The position numbers and the translations under genes were made by a program. The notes below the pieces were generated by a model. It was not told the DNA's origin. It ran no database searches and saw only the letters and a program-made list of their open reading frames with translations. From Conchocele bisecta (lineage: Eukaryota; Mollusca; Bivalvia; Lucinida; Thyasiridae), in NCBI GenBank assembly GCA_029237695.1, contig CM055265.1, positions 68,421,903 through 68,485,902 on the forward strand: a DNA stretch of 64,000 nt, in the 5' to 3' direction. Of this stretch, positions 1 through 11,495 are shown piece after piece (the first letter of the stretch is position 1; every line of letters begins with the position of its first letter).

Positions 1-97
1 TGCGTGGGCGACGAATGAAAACATGAATGATTAGAAACATACACATTCAAGCCAATCGCTCATTCAGTAAACAAGTTCTAGGTGAATTTATTTGATT

Positions 98-705
98 TAT
101 CGGTGTTTAACGGCATATCAACAGCTAAGGTCATTTAAGGCCGGGCCAACGGGTTCGATTCCGTATATAACCTGCTGCATTGGGGGGCTGGGTGGGGGGG
201 ATCCCAAAATCAGAACAGAATATTTACATCGAAAAAAATATATTCAGCCCTGATATTAGAATAACCAGTAGCCTATTTCACCAACATTGCAAAGCATACT
301 TTTGTAGCAAAGTATACTTTGAGGGAGTAATCATTTATTTTCCCCGAAATGCATTATTTCATATAGAACTAACGACTGCATATATTTGATGATTAAAAGT
401 ATTCAGAATTGTAATAAATTCAGTATAATAAAAATTAATAAATTTATCCTAAAATTGAAAATTTCTCCCTCAAAGTATACTTTGCTAGAAAAGTATACTT
501 AAAGGTTGCAACTTTCATGAAATCGGCTGCTGACCTAGTGCCAGGTCCATACCACACCAAAGTCACTTGGCCCCTTCCCCTAAAATAGGATTACGAATAA
601 TCGTAATACTCACATACATGTAAGGGGTATAACCAGATTCAACTGTCGCATACAATAATGCTTACATGAGGGCCAAACCTGGTCTCCCTTGGGATTCCGG
701 TAATG
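98..705 (+). mobile_element. SINE-like dispersed element (family A), split by a MITE
   Basis: The head has GGTGTTTAACGGCATATCAA, a B-box-like GGGTTCGATTCC and AACCTGCTGCAT. It continues after a MITE insertion (about 266-532) with CCAGGTCCATACCACACC and GGGATTCCGG. The uninterrupted copy at 15085-15460 on the minus strand shows the two parts are contiguous. No complete tRNA fold was found. Confidence 0.65.
266..532. mobile_element. MITE family C copy, nested in the SINE-like element
   Basis: The ends read GTAGCCTATTTCACCAACAT and the near-complement GAAATCGGCTGC. Subterminal motifs AAAGTATACTTTGAGGGAG and CTCCCTCAAAGTATACTTT are inverted copies. Other copies start at 40683, 51231, 51626, 59581 and 63554. 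Confidence 0.75.
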
Positions 706-1181
706 GTGCCATCACACTATGACGACTAGGCCAGCGCACGCCCAGCGTTTTGAAAATTTCAACATTTTTGGCAAATTCCAACACGTTCAAATTTGCCGCG
801 ATCTCTGAACGTAGACATGACAATGGGCGTGTCCCCAACGATGACTAACGCATGGGAAACGTTTTAGTAACGTTCCATTGACGCTTGTTTTAAATCTGTG
901 AGTGTTTCCCAGCGTTCGACTAACGTTTGACAGTAATGCTCAATGACCAACAAGGATCGGAAAATAATAACAGCATTGATAGAAAGCACGAGGATACTTT
1001 TTACAGCCGCCACACTGCACAAACTACAGAGCTGTGAGTATAAACAGAACATGACAAAGTCGAGCGATCCTTGGAAACCTTCGAACACCACTACCAGACA
1101 AATATGTCGCGAACAGAGTTTGATTTCGTTCGTTCATCTGTGTCACAGACTATGACAGAATAGTAAACATCAAATACTTCA

Positions 1182-1350
1182 TTAACCCTTTCAACACAAA
1201 GTAACTGACATGGACTGGTCCATGATATTTTTAGACCAATCACTTGATCAGAAAATTACATTTGGGCCAGTCCATTTATAACAATATTTTTTTTTTGTCT
1301 AAAAACAGTAAAATTACTTGCAAAAAGTGCAGATCCATTGTCGATTTGCA
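1182..1350. mobile_element. TTAACCCTTT MITE (family K), left-end fragment
   Basis: It starts TTAACCCTTTCAACACAAAG and reaches the ACTTGCAAAAAGTGCAGATC block seen in the complete copies near 49.0, 55.65 and 57.54 kb. The right half is missing. Confidence 0.5.
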
Positions 1351-1460
1351 CACCACCGAGACTGGCACACGATCTCTGAGCAGATCATCCCTTTTTAGCA
1401 TGACTATTCGAAGAATAGGTAGAGCTTATGTAGTCGCCCCGGTGTCGGCATCACCGTCAC

Positions 1461-2866
1461 TCCTTGGTTAAGGTTTTTATTCAAGCTTGTATATGGAATA
1501 CTCCTGGCCCTACACCCACCATACTTGGACAACTTCATCTTCTAGTGATGTACATCAACAACCCCTGACCTATATTTGACCTTGACCTACATTTAACCTT
1601 GAATTACTTAGTTAATTCCCCTTGGTTAAGGTTTTTAGTCAACCTTGGTTAAGGTTTTTAGTCAAGCTTGTACATGGAATACTATTGTGCATACAGACAC
1701 CATACTTGGACAACCATTTCTTCACCTCCTAGTGATGTACATCAAAAATTCCCTGACCTATAGTTGACCTTGACCTACTTTTACCCTTGGATTACTTCGT
1801 TATTTCCCCTTGGTTAAGGTTTTTAGTTAAGCTTGTATATGGAATACTCCTGGGCCTACAGCAACCATACTTGGAAAACTTCATCTTCTAGTGATGTACA
1901 TCAACAACCCCTGACCTATATTTGACCTTGACCTACATTTAACCTTGAATTACTTAGTTAATTCCCCTTGGTTAAGGTTTTTAGTCAACCTTGGTTAAGG
2001 TTTTTAGTCAAGCTTGTACATGGAATACTATTGTGCATACAGACACCATACTTGGACAACCATTTCTCATAGGGATGTACATCAATAACCCCTGATCTAT
2101 ATTTGACCTTGACCTACATTTCCTCTTGAATTACTTACTTAATTCCCCTTGTTTAAGGTTTTTAGTCAAGCTTGTAGATGGAATACTCCTGGCCCTACAC
2201 CTACCATACTTGGACAACTTCATCTCCTAGTGATGTACGTCAACAACCCTGGACCTATATTTGACCTTGACCTACATTTACTCTTTAATTACTTACTTAA
2301 TTCCCCTTGGTTAAGGTTTTTAGTCAACCTTGGTAAAGGTTTTTAGTAGAGCTTGTAGATGGAATACTGTTGTGCATGCAGACACCATACTTGGATAACT
2401 TTTTCTCATAGGGATGTACATCAATAACCCCTGACCTATATTTTACCTTCACCTACATTTAGCCTTGAATTACTTACTTATTTCCCCTTGGTTAAGGTTT
2501 GTACTCAAACTTGGTTATGGTTTATAGTCAAGCTTGTATATGGAATACTCCTGTGCCTACAGCAACCATACTTGGACAACTTCATCTCCTAGTGATGTAC
2601 AGCAATAATCCCTGACCTATATTTGACCTTGACCTACTTTTACCCTTGGATTACTTAGTTATTTCCGCTTGGTTAAGGTTTTTAATCAAGCTTGTATATG
2701 GAATACTCCTGGGCCTACAGCAACCATACTTGGAAAACTTCATCTCCTAGTGATGTATCTCAATAACCCCTGATCTATATCTGACATTGACCTACATTTA
2801 ACCTTGAATTACTTACTTAATTTCCCTTGGTTAATGTTTTTAGTTAACCTTGGTTAAGGTTTGTAT
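1461..2866. repeat. Tandem array, about 160-190-bp units, 8 copies
   Basis: Each unit starts near CCTTGGTTAAGGTTTTTAG and continues with CTTGTATATGGAATACT, CCATACTTGGACAACTTCAT, a GATGTACATCAA block and TTGACCTTGACCTACATTT. Some units have the first block doubled by 21 bp. Copies are diverged but collinear. The array lies inside the TIR element. Confidence 0.9.
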
Positions 2867-3509
2867 GCAGGCCGCGGCCATCTTGTTTTTCAAGCTATGT
2901 GTACATCGACAACCCTCGTTGTCGAGCTATGCTGTTCTCCTACAGCTCTTGTTATATACCCAGGAGCGTTGACATCACGCCTACGCTAGCCCAACTGTAC
3001 CTGCACATTCTGAGAACGGTTTGCTAACGCTATGGCTTCGCTGAGTTCGTTTGGTGGACATCCACAGACGTTTATGATCGCCACCAATACGCTATACAAT
3101 CGTTTTAAAGACGTTCTTTGAACGCTGGTAATGCGCCATTGACACGCTTGCAACACGCTAGATAAAGGAGAACGAATGTCGACGTTTACGAACGCACACC
3201 AAACGCATGAGGAACGATAGCCCAACGAAATTAACGATTTCATAACGTTTGTATAACGTTCTGCGAACGTTTCACGTTTCTGTTCAAACGTTCGACCGAG
3301 AAAAAAGTTTCGTGCATGTTCAAAAAATAATTCCGGCCCCAGCGTGTCTCCGCGTTCGCCGACAACTGCGTAACGTTACAAACGCATGTCTAACGATGGG
3401 AAAACGACCAACGTACCAACGTTTCCCAAAAAAAATGGAAAACGCTATGCGTGCGCTGGCCTAGTCGTCATGGTGTGACGGGGCCATAAGGACGATTTCA
3501 GTAAATAAG

Positions 3510-3818
3510 TTTTATTCCGTCAACACAGTGCGTATGTGCCGTGAAACACGGTGCCGTGAAACATTTTTGATATCCTGTCCATACGACCTAATCAATGTGT
3601 ATGAATATTTGCGGTGACTGATTTTTTTTTTGGCATTTTAAAGACATTTGTAGGTGTTGACGGGATAAATAGAATAGTAGGTTAGTGCCGTGAATGGGAA
3701 CAATATCTGGCGCGGCACGGAAACAGGATGTGCTCGGCAGAGCCTCGCCCATCCGCGTTTCGTAAGCCTTGCCAGATATTTGTTCCCATTCACGGCACTA
3801 ACCTACTATTCTCTGTAT
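3510..3818. mobile_element. Fold-back element family H
   Basis: It contains GTGCCGTGAAACACGGTGCC, then a roughly 145-bp imperfect palindrome with arms beginning GAATAGTAGGTTAGTGCCGT and ending ACGGCACTAACCTACTATTC. A second copy in the opposite orientation lies at 25744-26047. Confidence 0.7.
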
Positions 3819-4097
3819 AGGAGAATGAAGAAACGCGCATCTACTGGACGGAAATTTCAAAGTTTATCTTGGGCATGGGGAGCGAGCATAGATCGGGCGG
3901 GGAATGAAACATGGATGATAATAAACATACTGTCGTGTATATACATGAAGTTTCGAGCCAATTGATCATTCGGTAAAGAAGATATAGCAACATGGACAAC
4001 GTGACACATAGATGTGGACAGACGATTTCTGCATTCCTAGATCCTATTTTCAATACGTAATGGGATAAAAATGGCGAAACAATGATAACTATTACAG

Positions 4098-4491
4098 AGC
4101 TCCAGATAAGCTGCTTATTTGCTTAAATATCCAATTAAAATTGCCAAAAACCCAATTGAAATCAGAAGTAGCGAGTATCAAAAAGCAATAACAGTGTTGT
4201 GTTACCTTTATCATGCTGCAGAAAACAATAAACAGACCAAAACTATATCATATTTTCTTATCTTCCATGAATACACATCTTTGTATTTCATTAGAATTGT
4301 CTCCAAGGAGACAATTCTAATGAATTGCCAAGACATGTTTTCATTTCGAAGCAAACTATTCAATAATTGCTGTCTGTTGATGTGTAAACAGTAGTGTGAT
4401 TTGATTTTACCCAATTAAAATTGTGAAATACCCAATTGCTTCAGAAAAGATGGAGTGAAAATACTCAATTACTAATTCCTTATCTGGAGCT
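4098..4491. mobile_element. MITE family D (about 400 bp, CTCCAGATAAG ends)
   Basis: The ends are GCTCCAGATAAGCTGC and CTTATCTGGAGC. The interior carries CCAATTAAAATTG motifs and a central hairpin with arms TTCATTAGAATTGTCTCC and GGAGACAATTCTAATGAA. Other copies are at 13024, 39764 and 53490. Confidence 0.85.
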
Positions 4492-4814
4492 TCTATTACA
4501 AATAACAATAATAAATGTGTGCCCTGGACTATCAAGATACAGGGTGGCCAAAAAAAAAACGTTAACCCTTTTTTTAACCCACATATCTTCTGACATACTG
4601 TTGGAATGTTTATAAATTTTGGCATACATATTGCGGAATTTCTGTGCTACAAATGTATTTTGGAAGATACATACTGTTTACTGCTCACGCATACATTTTG
4701 ACGTCATTACGATTATGACGTCGCTATGCCTTACTCTGGACTCTCCATTGCTGAGAACATTGTGGAACAGTTGAAAAGCTCTACCATAGTCATTACTTTC
4801 ATTGAAGGAGTGAA

Positions 4815-5036
4815 TTAACCCTTAGACCGCTACTCACAACAATGGTCGTCTGCTGTTGCTTTTATACCTTGCCTTATTTGTCAATAAAAACATGGTTTGA
4901 CAGCACTTCAGAATCATTTCCAATGGAAATGAGTCTGAAGTGCTGTCAAAGCATATTGTTGATGATAAAAATGGAAAATATAAAATAAACAGCAGACGAC
5001 ACAAAATAAAATAAGATAACGGTCTAAGGGTTAAAT
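4815..5036. mobile_element. MITE family J (TTAACCCTTAGACCG ends)
   Basis: The termini TTAACCCTTAGACCG and CGGTCTAAGGGTTAA are inverted. Subterminal GTCGTCTGCTG and CAGCAGACGAC flank a hairpin with arms around TTTGACAGCACTTCAGA. Related copies are at 8932-9143 and 34617-34797. Confidence 0.8.
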
Positions 5037-5596
5037 GGAAAAAATAAACATGTTAAATGAATAAATAAATGTTAGGTACATGTACAATGTCATTAACAGC
5101 AAATACACACAGATAAGTTGATACATGTCACAAGCAAACATCCTACATGGTACGACTGGGTAACTGAATGTTCAAAGTGACACGAATGTCAGAAATGTGT
5201 GTTTTTAGCAAAATTGAGGCAAACTTGCTTTGTATAATTCCTAATGTGAACTGGGAATGTATGTATTTACTTGAATTGTATTACTCTATGATGGATTTAA
5301 TGTACTAAATGTACTTATTCAGCAGGAAAGTGGTTTAGTACCATTTTACAGCAGTCTTATAATGTCATGTCAAAATATTTATTTTCGATTTTGACCCAGT
5401 GATGTCAAAATCGCCATGGTAACGGTATGCTTGCGATTTTGATAAAGTAAATATAAAGTAAATAACCAATATGTAAGTCAAAATTTACGAATATTGAAAT
5501 ATTAAATGTGGAGATATAAGAGTTATAAAGTATACTGTCGCTGGTGTCTCTGCATGCCTATTATGCGAGTAAATTAGGCTTTACCTGTGGTAAGAT
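5037..5596. other. No gene recognised
   Basis: AT-rich DNA without a supported frame. A short inverted pair, GATTTTGACCCAGTGATGTC and GACATCAAAATCGCC-like text near 5390-5440, suggests an old repeat. Confidence 0.5.
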
Positions 5597-5702
5597 GTAC
5601 AGTGGGGTCAGCATGTAAGTGCACACACGAACGAACACGACAGGTTGGAACCAACCTGTCGTGTTTGTTCGTGTGTGCACTTACACGCTGACCCCACTGT
5701 AC
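5597..5702. repeat. Near-perfect palindrome, about 106 bp (family G)
   Basis: It begins GTACAGTGGGGTCAGCATGT and ends with the inverted copy; the centre is GGTTGGAACCAACC. Another full copy lies at 61475-61580 and a half copy at 14925-14983. Confidence 0.9.
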
Positions 5703-5884
5703 ACTACATGTAACAATAAACTGTGCATCAGATTTAAAGGTTTACACATTTAAATATTTATTTTGAGATTGATGGGAGAAATGCTTAGATATCGCGCCAG
5801 TTGTATGGCTTGCTGGCATGATATTTAGAGCACGTTCTTGTCATATCTGTCAATAATGTATTGCACCAAATTGTATTAGTTTTC

Positions 5885-6470
5885 ATAAGCCCGTTTTAAA
5901 AACGGGACATCTGTTTTCACCTTGTACCGGCGGGCACAGCTTGTCGACGCAATAACTAGAGTTATACTTGACGGATTGTAACCAAATTCGGTATACATGT
6001 TTATCACGGCATGACGAAGAAGCTTATTTATCACGGTCAAGACGAAGAAGCCTATAGATATTGAAGAAGGTCCGACGACTTATCTCCCCTTGGCGGCCAT
6101 TTTTAATTTTCGCACTCTGTATCCTTGTCCACGCAGTAAATCAAGGTCTACTTTGCCTATTGTAACCAAATTCGGTAGACATGTGTGTCATGACAAGACG
6201 AAGAAGCCTATTGATTTGCAAACATTTCCGATGTCCACGCAGTAAATCAAGGTCTACTTTGCCTATTGTAACCAAATTCGGTAGACATGTGTGTCATGAC
6301 AAGACGAAGAAGCCTATTGATTTTCAAACATTTCCGATGACGTATCTCCCCTTGGCGGCCATTTTTGCACTCTATCATTGTCCAGGCAATAACTCAAGTT
6401 CTACTTGACCGATCGTAACCAAATTGGTTTTCAGTGAGTTATCTCCCCTTGTTGACTGGCACATTCGACA
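5885..6470. mobile_element. Dispersed element with hairpin head and internal duplication
   Basis: The head is a hairpin, GCCCGTTTTAAAAACGGGAC. The body repeats TTGTAACCAAATTCGGTA at least three times, and a roughly 90-bp block (CAAGGTCTACTTTGCCTATT to AAGCCTATTGATTT) is tandemly doubled near 6140-6330. It ends near CCCCTTGTTGACTGG. A related copy lies at 54505-54830. Confidence 0.65.
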
Positions 6471-6908
6471 TTCGACACACTTGTTCTGTCATATTATGTT
6501 CTGTCCTAGCATTTGCTGTACGTGTCAAATGCTCGATTGGTGAAAATGTACCCTGGCTTGTACATACAGGAATAGCGGAGATGACAACTCAATAATGTAC
6601 CATATAGTATACAATGACAAGAGAATATTCATATATCACTCTTACGAAGAAATTAGCATTGAAGCCAAATACATCTTTTTATGACCTAAGTCCTTAAATT
6701 AAATAACTAAGATTCAATTACGTAGTCATTTTCAACGTTGAGTTTTTATGTTTTGATCTGTTTCACCCTATATGTTACCCATACAGCTACCAACCTTTAT
6801 ATGACCTTGATACTTTTTTTTTGCTTGCCTTGTTTTCGCGTAAATTACATTTTCAACGTTAAATTTTTCGTGTTTTGGTCCATTTCATCCCTACAGCTAC
6901 CATACAGA
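6471..6908. other. No gene recognised
   Basis: AT-rich sequence with short repeated text (TTTTCAACGTT followed by a TTTTG block twice, near 6729 and 6850), indicating a diverged tandem pair of about 120 bp. Confidence 0.4.
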
Positions 6909-7150
6909 GCCCCGTTTCACTAAACTTCGTACGATTAAAATGATCGTAAGTGCAAAATTATGATAGTCGGTACATTTCGCATTAAGAATGTTTTCTTGAA
7001 AACAATTATTTGATTTACATTTATTGAGCATAGGCTGCATATGCAGCCTATGCTCAATAAATGTAAATCCATTAATTGAAATTTCCAGACGATTCTAAAT
7101 TTGCACTTACGAACATTTTAGTCGTACGAAGTTTAGTGAAACGGCCCCCA
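6909..7150. mobile_element. MITE family B (CGTTTCACTAAACTTCGTAC ends)
   Basis: The ends CCCGTTTCACTAAACTTCGT and its inverted copy bound a roughly 240-bp element. The centre is a palindrome of about 60 bp, TTTATTGAGCATAGGCTGCA and its complement. Seven copies occur in the window. Confidence 0.9.
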
Positions 7151-7333
7151 GGTATCTACAACATCTTTGTCTTGTACTACTTGATGCAAACTGCTGTATA
7201 CCAGTGACCTTCATATGACCTTGATCTTCCACACATTCATGACCTGCACCACCAGGCGCTCTTTGTTGTCGGCGTCCGTAAGGTTACGAATAATGGTATA
7301 CCCAGTCTACAATTTGTCATATTGAAACACAAA

Positions 7334-7580
7334 TTAACTCTTTGCATGCTAGCGGTGAAAATAACATCCAACAAATTATGAGTATGTTTCTTGTTTCTCT
7401 CTGTAAATATGTCTTGGAATTTCATTAGAATTGCGTCCTGTGGACGCAATTCTAATGAAATTCCAAGACATATTCATGATATTCAAGTTATTGGGAGAAA
7501 TAAAAGAAAATACAATAAATTGTCGTCTGCTATTTTTGAACTATTTATAGCCCACACATTTCCCAGCATGCGAAGAGTTA
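7334..7580. mobile_element. MITE (TTAACTCTTTGCATGC ends)
   Basis: Inverted ends TTAACTCTTTGCATGCT and AGCATGCGAAGAGTTAA. The central hairpin ATTTCATTAGAATTGCGTCC closely resembles the core of family D, and GTCGTCTGCT near the right end is shared with family J. A second, degraded copy lies at 49675-49895. Confidence 0.8.
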
Positions 7581-7813
7581 AATGGCAACCTCCATGCGAA
7601 TGTTCAATGGATCACGTGAAATGATGGTGGGATGGTTGCAGTGTTTTGATGATTTATATCTGTCCAGGAAGTCGTTTATTATACTCTGCTCCTGGTTCGA
7701 CATATGTCAAGGGGTGTATTGTTTTCGTGCATGTATTTCCATCGATCTGGCCGTAATATTTTCGGGTACCCATTGTTTCTGCAACCGTAGATAGGATTGA
7801 CTTGAAACTTCAT

Positions 7814-8082
7814 ATTTCCCCCGGAAATTTTGGAAATCTAAGGTGTGAAACGCCGTTTCCTGCATTCTCCGGGTCCAGTCTTGAGGGCCCAAAGGGCCCG
7901 ATGTTGCTATGTGGGTCCGGGGTCATGCTCCCCCGGAAAGTTTTGAAATCTAAGGTGTGAAACGCCGTTTCCTGCATTCTCAGGGTCCAGTCTTGATGTT
8001 GCTAGTGGGGTCCGGGGTCATGCTCCCCCGGAAATTTTGAAATCTAAGAGGCGTGAAACGCCATTTCTTGCATTCTCAGAAA
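7814..8082. repeat. Three tandem units of about 100-125 bp
   Basis: Each unit reads CCCCCGGAAATTTTGAAATC, GTGAAACGCCGTTTCCTGCA, CAGGGTCCAGTCTTGA and GGGGTCCGGGGTCATGCT. The first has an extra 18-bp GGGCCC block. It is a diverged direct repeat of unknown origin. Confidence 0.8.
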
Positions 8083-8233
8083 GTTTGAGGATTAGCAAAT
8101 GTGCGTTATTACAGAATTATTGAGGGGGGGAGGAGCCCCCCCCCCCCCCCCCAACATAATTATTGGGGTGGGGCCCCCCACTTCCACCGTCCATGCAATA
8201 CAGTGTACCTGAATCCAGTGAGACATTTAGCGA

Positions 8234-8650
8234 GGTGCATGATTACGTGCTGGGTACAACAACAACAACGTCGCCCACTCCAAAGTAAGTATGATTTGAT
8301 ATTTTCCTTAATATGCAACGGATTTTGATGAAACATGGCGCAGCAAACGCGTCTTCATGAGCTGCATTTGGTGGTCCAGGGAGTTCGGCATAGACTTATA
8401 TCGTTTTTGCGAAGAATCGATTTCCGTGTGGGTAGACTTGGAAATCGATTCTTCGCAAAAACGACATAAGTTTGGGCGAATATACAAAGACCACCAAATG
8501 CAGCTTAACAAGACGCAGTTGATGCGCCATATTTCATCAAAATCCGTTACGTAATAAGGATAATATACAAGAATATGTACTTTGAATCAGATGTATTCTG
8601 GAAGTTTCAGTACTTGTTGTTGTTGTTAGTACCACGTTATCATACACTTT
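8234..8650. mobile_element. Fold-back MITE family L (CAACAACAAC ends)
   Basis: The left arm runs TGCATGATTACGTGC, ACAACAACAACG, ATGCAACGGATTTTGATGA, GAGCTGCATTTGGTGGTC. The right arm is the inverted equivalent and ends TTGTTGTTGTTAGTACCACG. The inner hairpin has arms TCGTTTTTGCGAAGAATCGA. Other copies are at about 9228 (half), 26370, 27490, 36440 and 45178. Confidence 0.88.
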
Positions 8651-8931
8651 GTTTAGAGGACATAAAACAGTACAATGACCTAGCTATACCAGACAGTGTT
8701 ACAGTATTATATGCAATTATATCATTATCGGCGCATAGCTTACATAATGTATGCGATCAGTGGCGTAGCTACCGTTAGGATAACCCGACTTGTCTTGTCT
8801 ATAACGCTGGGCGACAAGTTGCCCTACTACGGTGGCACAGAGGGGACATGGAAATAGTTTCGTACCCTGCGTTACAGACAGAAACATTTGGTTACCGTTA
8901 GGCAGTTAGGCAAGCTACAGATATACCTTTC

Positions 8932-9143
8932 TTAACCCTTACTACGCGGAATTAAATGTTGTCGTCTGCTGGAAATGTTTTATTTTCAATATTTCTCGAC
9001 AAAAACATGGTTTTGACAGCACATGAGAATCGTCTGCAGTGGAGACGATTCTCATGTGCTGTCAAAACCATTATTTGATACGAATTAAAGCAAAAGTGAA
9101 AAACAGCAGACGACAATTTCCGTCAACAGCGTAGGAAGGGTTA
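8932..9143. mobile_element. MITE family J copy
   Basis: Ends TTAACCCTTACTACGC and its near-complement GTAGGAAGGGTTAA. Subterminal GTCGTCTGCTG and CAGCAGACGAC. The core hairpin has arms GACAGCACATGAGAATCGTC. Confidence 0.85.
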
Positions 9144-9227
9144 ATATTACCTCATGCTGGCTTGGACCCATACCCTCGTTTTGGTTTGAAATGCAGAGCA
9201 TGCATATACTTTGAGGGACGCTTCAAG

Positions 9228-9312
9228 GGGCATGATCGCGTGGTTACAACAACAACAACAACAACAATTACTGAAACTTTCAGAAGCGCCTCCGATTCAA
9301 GGTACGTAAACT
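9228..9312. mobile_element. Family L end fragment
   Basis: GCATGATCGCGTGGTTACAA, seven CAA units, ACTGAAACTTTCAGAAGCGC and CGATTCAAGGTACGTA match the ends of family L; the interior is absent. It directly abuts the transposase relic. Confidence 0.55.
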
Positions 9313-9324
9313 ATTATTTTCTAT

Positions 9325-9950
9325 TATAGTCAGTAGTATGTAACGGAGAGAGACGGCTGGCAACGGCGACACGTTGGCGTCGTTAGTTACCAAATGGTTG
9401 CGAGTTCATATAGCGGTATGCGGATGGGCATTATCCTGTTAACAAGATTCCCGGCCCATGTCGTCTGAGGAAAGGAATGGCATCCCTGTTAACAAGATTC
9501 CCGGCCCATGTCGTCTGAGGAAAGGAATGGCCTCGGTTGCACGGATCTCGTTACTGTACCGAGCAGCATTAAAATTCCCACGAATGACTATCAATCGCGT
9601 CTTGCGACCCTTCAGTATCCCTGCCCAAACCATCACCCCACCACCTCCAAACCTGTCCCTTTCCATTACGCACACTTGTGCATAGCGTTCGCCTTTACGG
9701 CGGTACAATCGTTGTTGGCACGGTAAAGAGCACGGTGTTCTTCCAGCCGCGTCGACGCCAATGACGGTGACGTCTCACTCATTGAAGACGCGCCGATGAT
9801 GATGGGTAATAATACTGACCGTGTATGGCCTGTACGCCCTTACTGGGAATGCCTGATGTCACAAATGATTCCGTATCGTCTGCCCAGACACCTGGTACCG
9901 ATGTGCAGTGACTGTCGCAGGCAAGAGCCCTGACGTAAATGCGTCAAGCG
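9325..9950 (-). pseudogene. Tc1-like transposase relic
   Basis: Read on the minus strand, the order matches Tc1-family DDE transposases. An SGQTIRNHL stretch (helix-turn-helix linker) near 9870 is followed by RAYRPY and a THHHR segment near 9790-9840. A damaged FNE-stop block lies near 9780. YRRKGERYA and RDRFGGGGVMVWAGI lie at about 9620-9710. NAARY.NEI..PFLRRHGPGI follows, and QDNAHPHTA, the second catalytic Asp region, is near 9415-9440. Frames are broken, an in-frame stop follows the QDNAHPHTA block, and a segment before FNE is missing. A 50-bp direct duplication at 9433-9532 repeats the PFLRRHGPGIL region. This is a dead copy; I cannot see its terminal repeats. Confidence 0.8.
9433..9532. 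repeat. 50-bp tandem duplication inside the transposase relic
   Basis: Two nearly identical 50-bp copies of CCTGTTAACAAGATTCCCGG through GAAAGGAATGG lie directly end to end. Confidence 0.9.
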
Positions 9951-10092
9951 GATTGCACGATCATGTGTAGCCAATTAACGGGAGTATCACATAAAAATGT
10001 CAATGTTCAACATGAAACGCACATTAGATGCACGGACTTGTATTCAGTAATCAAACATTTTCCATGGGAAGCATGCCCCCTCCCAGTCAGTT

Positions 10093-10173
10093 GCGGAAAT
10101 GTAACGCTTCGAAACACTCCCGTACCGTCCGTAGACGGTACGGGAGTGTTTTGAAGCGTTACGTTTCCGCAAC
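10093..10173. repeat. Palindrome of the GTTGCG...CTCCCGTACCGTCCG family
   Basis: The left arm starts GTTGCGGAAATGTAACGCTT and passes through ACTCCCGTACCGTCCGTAG; the right arm is the near-perfect complement and ends CGCAAC. A second palindrome of the family lies at 54046-54143. Confidence 0.85.
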
Positions 10174-10204
10174 TAGCCCGCGGACCGCATAACCTGTCCC
10201 GCGA

Positions 10205-10440
10205 CTACATGTATATGTGGCCGTGTCTGGAGAAATGGGGATTATGGTATTCGTGATCAGTGTATCTCCTAATCTAATAGCATTCTCCTGTATACTGATA
10301 ACGATCTAAATTTCTTATTTGTAGCATAATGGGATTATCTTTGATGAAGTGGCGAACAGTGCAGATCCAGATCAGACTGACATGGATCTACACTGGTCGC
10401 AGAACCCATAAGCCCCATTTCTCCAGTCACATATGACTAT
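10205..10440. mobile_element. Fold-back element with TATGTGGC...CTGGAGAAATGGGG ends
   Basis: TATATGTGGCCGTGTCTGGA and the complement TCTCCAGTCACATATGAC bound about 235 bp; inside are GATCAGTGTA and GTGCAGATCCAGATCAGACT blocks. Related sequence lies at 14055-14460 and 46525-46600. Confidence 0.6.
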
Positions 10441-10548
10441 GACTGTACCTGCAAATCATTACACCGCAACTCCGCCCATCTAACTCCGCCACTGGAGATA
10501 AGGATGTAACGCGTAATGTATCACTTTCTCAGCACGGGGGTGTTTTCT

Positions 10549-10880
10549 ACGGAGCCCCGCAGGGGACATGGATTTCTTTTATGAATTCCTTCCCACGAAA
10601 TAACAATTCGTTTCCTCAATTTAACAATTCGTTCCCTCGAATTGACAGTTCGTTCCCACGAAATGACAATTCGTTCCCTCAATTTAACAACTCGTTCCCT
10701 CAAATTAACAATTCGTTCCCACGAATTAACAATTCGTTCCCGTGGGAACGAATTGTTAATTTGAGGGAACTAATTGTTAATTCGTGGGAACGAATTGTTA
10801 AATTGAGGGAACGAATTGTTATTTCGTGGGAAGGAATTCATAAATAAAATAATTCTACGTCCCGTGCGGGGCTCCGTAGT
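10549..10880. mobile_element. Fold-back family E with internal 20-bp minisatellite
   Basis: The outer ends are CTACGGAGCCCCGCAGGGG and the inverted CGTGCGGGGCTCCGTAG. The arms are runs of a 20-bp unit, TTCGTTCCCACGAATTAACA with CTCAATTTAAC variants, facing each other about GTTCCCGTGGGAAC. Other copies are at 27129, 29013, 30475 and 37252. Confidence 0.9.
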
Positions 10881-11495
10881 TTTCACCAGATCCCAGGATA
10901 TAATGTATTCACATGAATCATACCCGGATAAAATGGGTTCATTAAGTATCTAAATATAGTATCATTCTATACTATAGGTCATACTATGACAAACAAGGGG
11001 TATTGGGCATGCGCCCAATCAACCAGCATATATGCATAATGGCAGTTTGATCAGTCTTCATGTATCGCCAGTCTGCTGATTAATTACGCTTCCCGTGTAA
11101 ATACCGTTTAAAATACCTCCAACCCATATCGTAGCGCGGCCATATATAATTTCTGTGGGGGCTAATATGTGCCATTTTGCATTGTCGTCATTTTTTTGTA
11201 TTTTCGAGGCGAAATAGGGTCAACTCGGCAAGTCAAAAATATGCCAAAGCGGGGCGACACTGCGCTGGGAACATTTATCGCCTTTTCGCCTGTGATTTTC
11301 GCATTTTCCAGTTGTCGAGATTTCGCGAAAATGTCGTTTTGTCGGCCCGAAAAGTCGCCGTGTTTTCTGTTATTTTGTTTAGTTTTCACTTTATCGCATT
11401 TTCGCTTTGACAGTTTGTCGAGTTAATAGCGATAATTAAAGCTCTCGCAGTCTTTGTGGCTGTAGAGAGATTGAGGTGATAAATAAGCGCCTGGT
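10881..11495. other. No gene recognised
   Basis: About 11180-11430 is rich in TTTTCGC and GTCG words (TCGCCTTTTCGCC, CGCATTTTCG). The same style recurs at 11740-12010, so this is probably one degenerate repeat interrupted by the MITE at 11496. Confidence 0.45.

Larger units (their letters stand above)
703..3487. mobile_element. TIR element (about 2.8 kb) enclosing a satellite array
   Basis: The left end near 703-745 and the right end near 3444-3487 are inverted copies sharing ATGACGACTAGGCCAGCGCA plus flanking matches over about 45 bp. Subterminal DNA on both sides is rich in AACGTT and TAACG motifs. The interior holds a TTAACCC-type MITE fragment and a roughly 170-bp tandem array. No transposase frame is visible, so it would be non-autonomous. 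The superfamily is not known. Confidence 0.7.

Noticed and set aside
4540..4620. CAGGGTGGCCAAAAAAAA as a mariner-type terminus
   Set aside because: No matching second end or transposase fragment was seen nearby.
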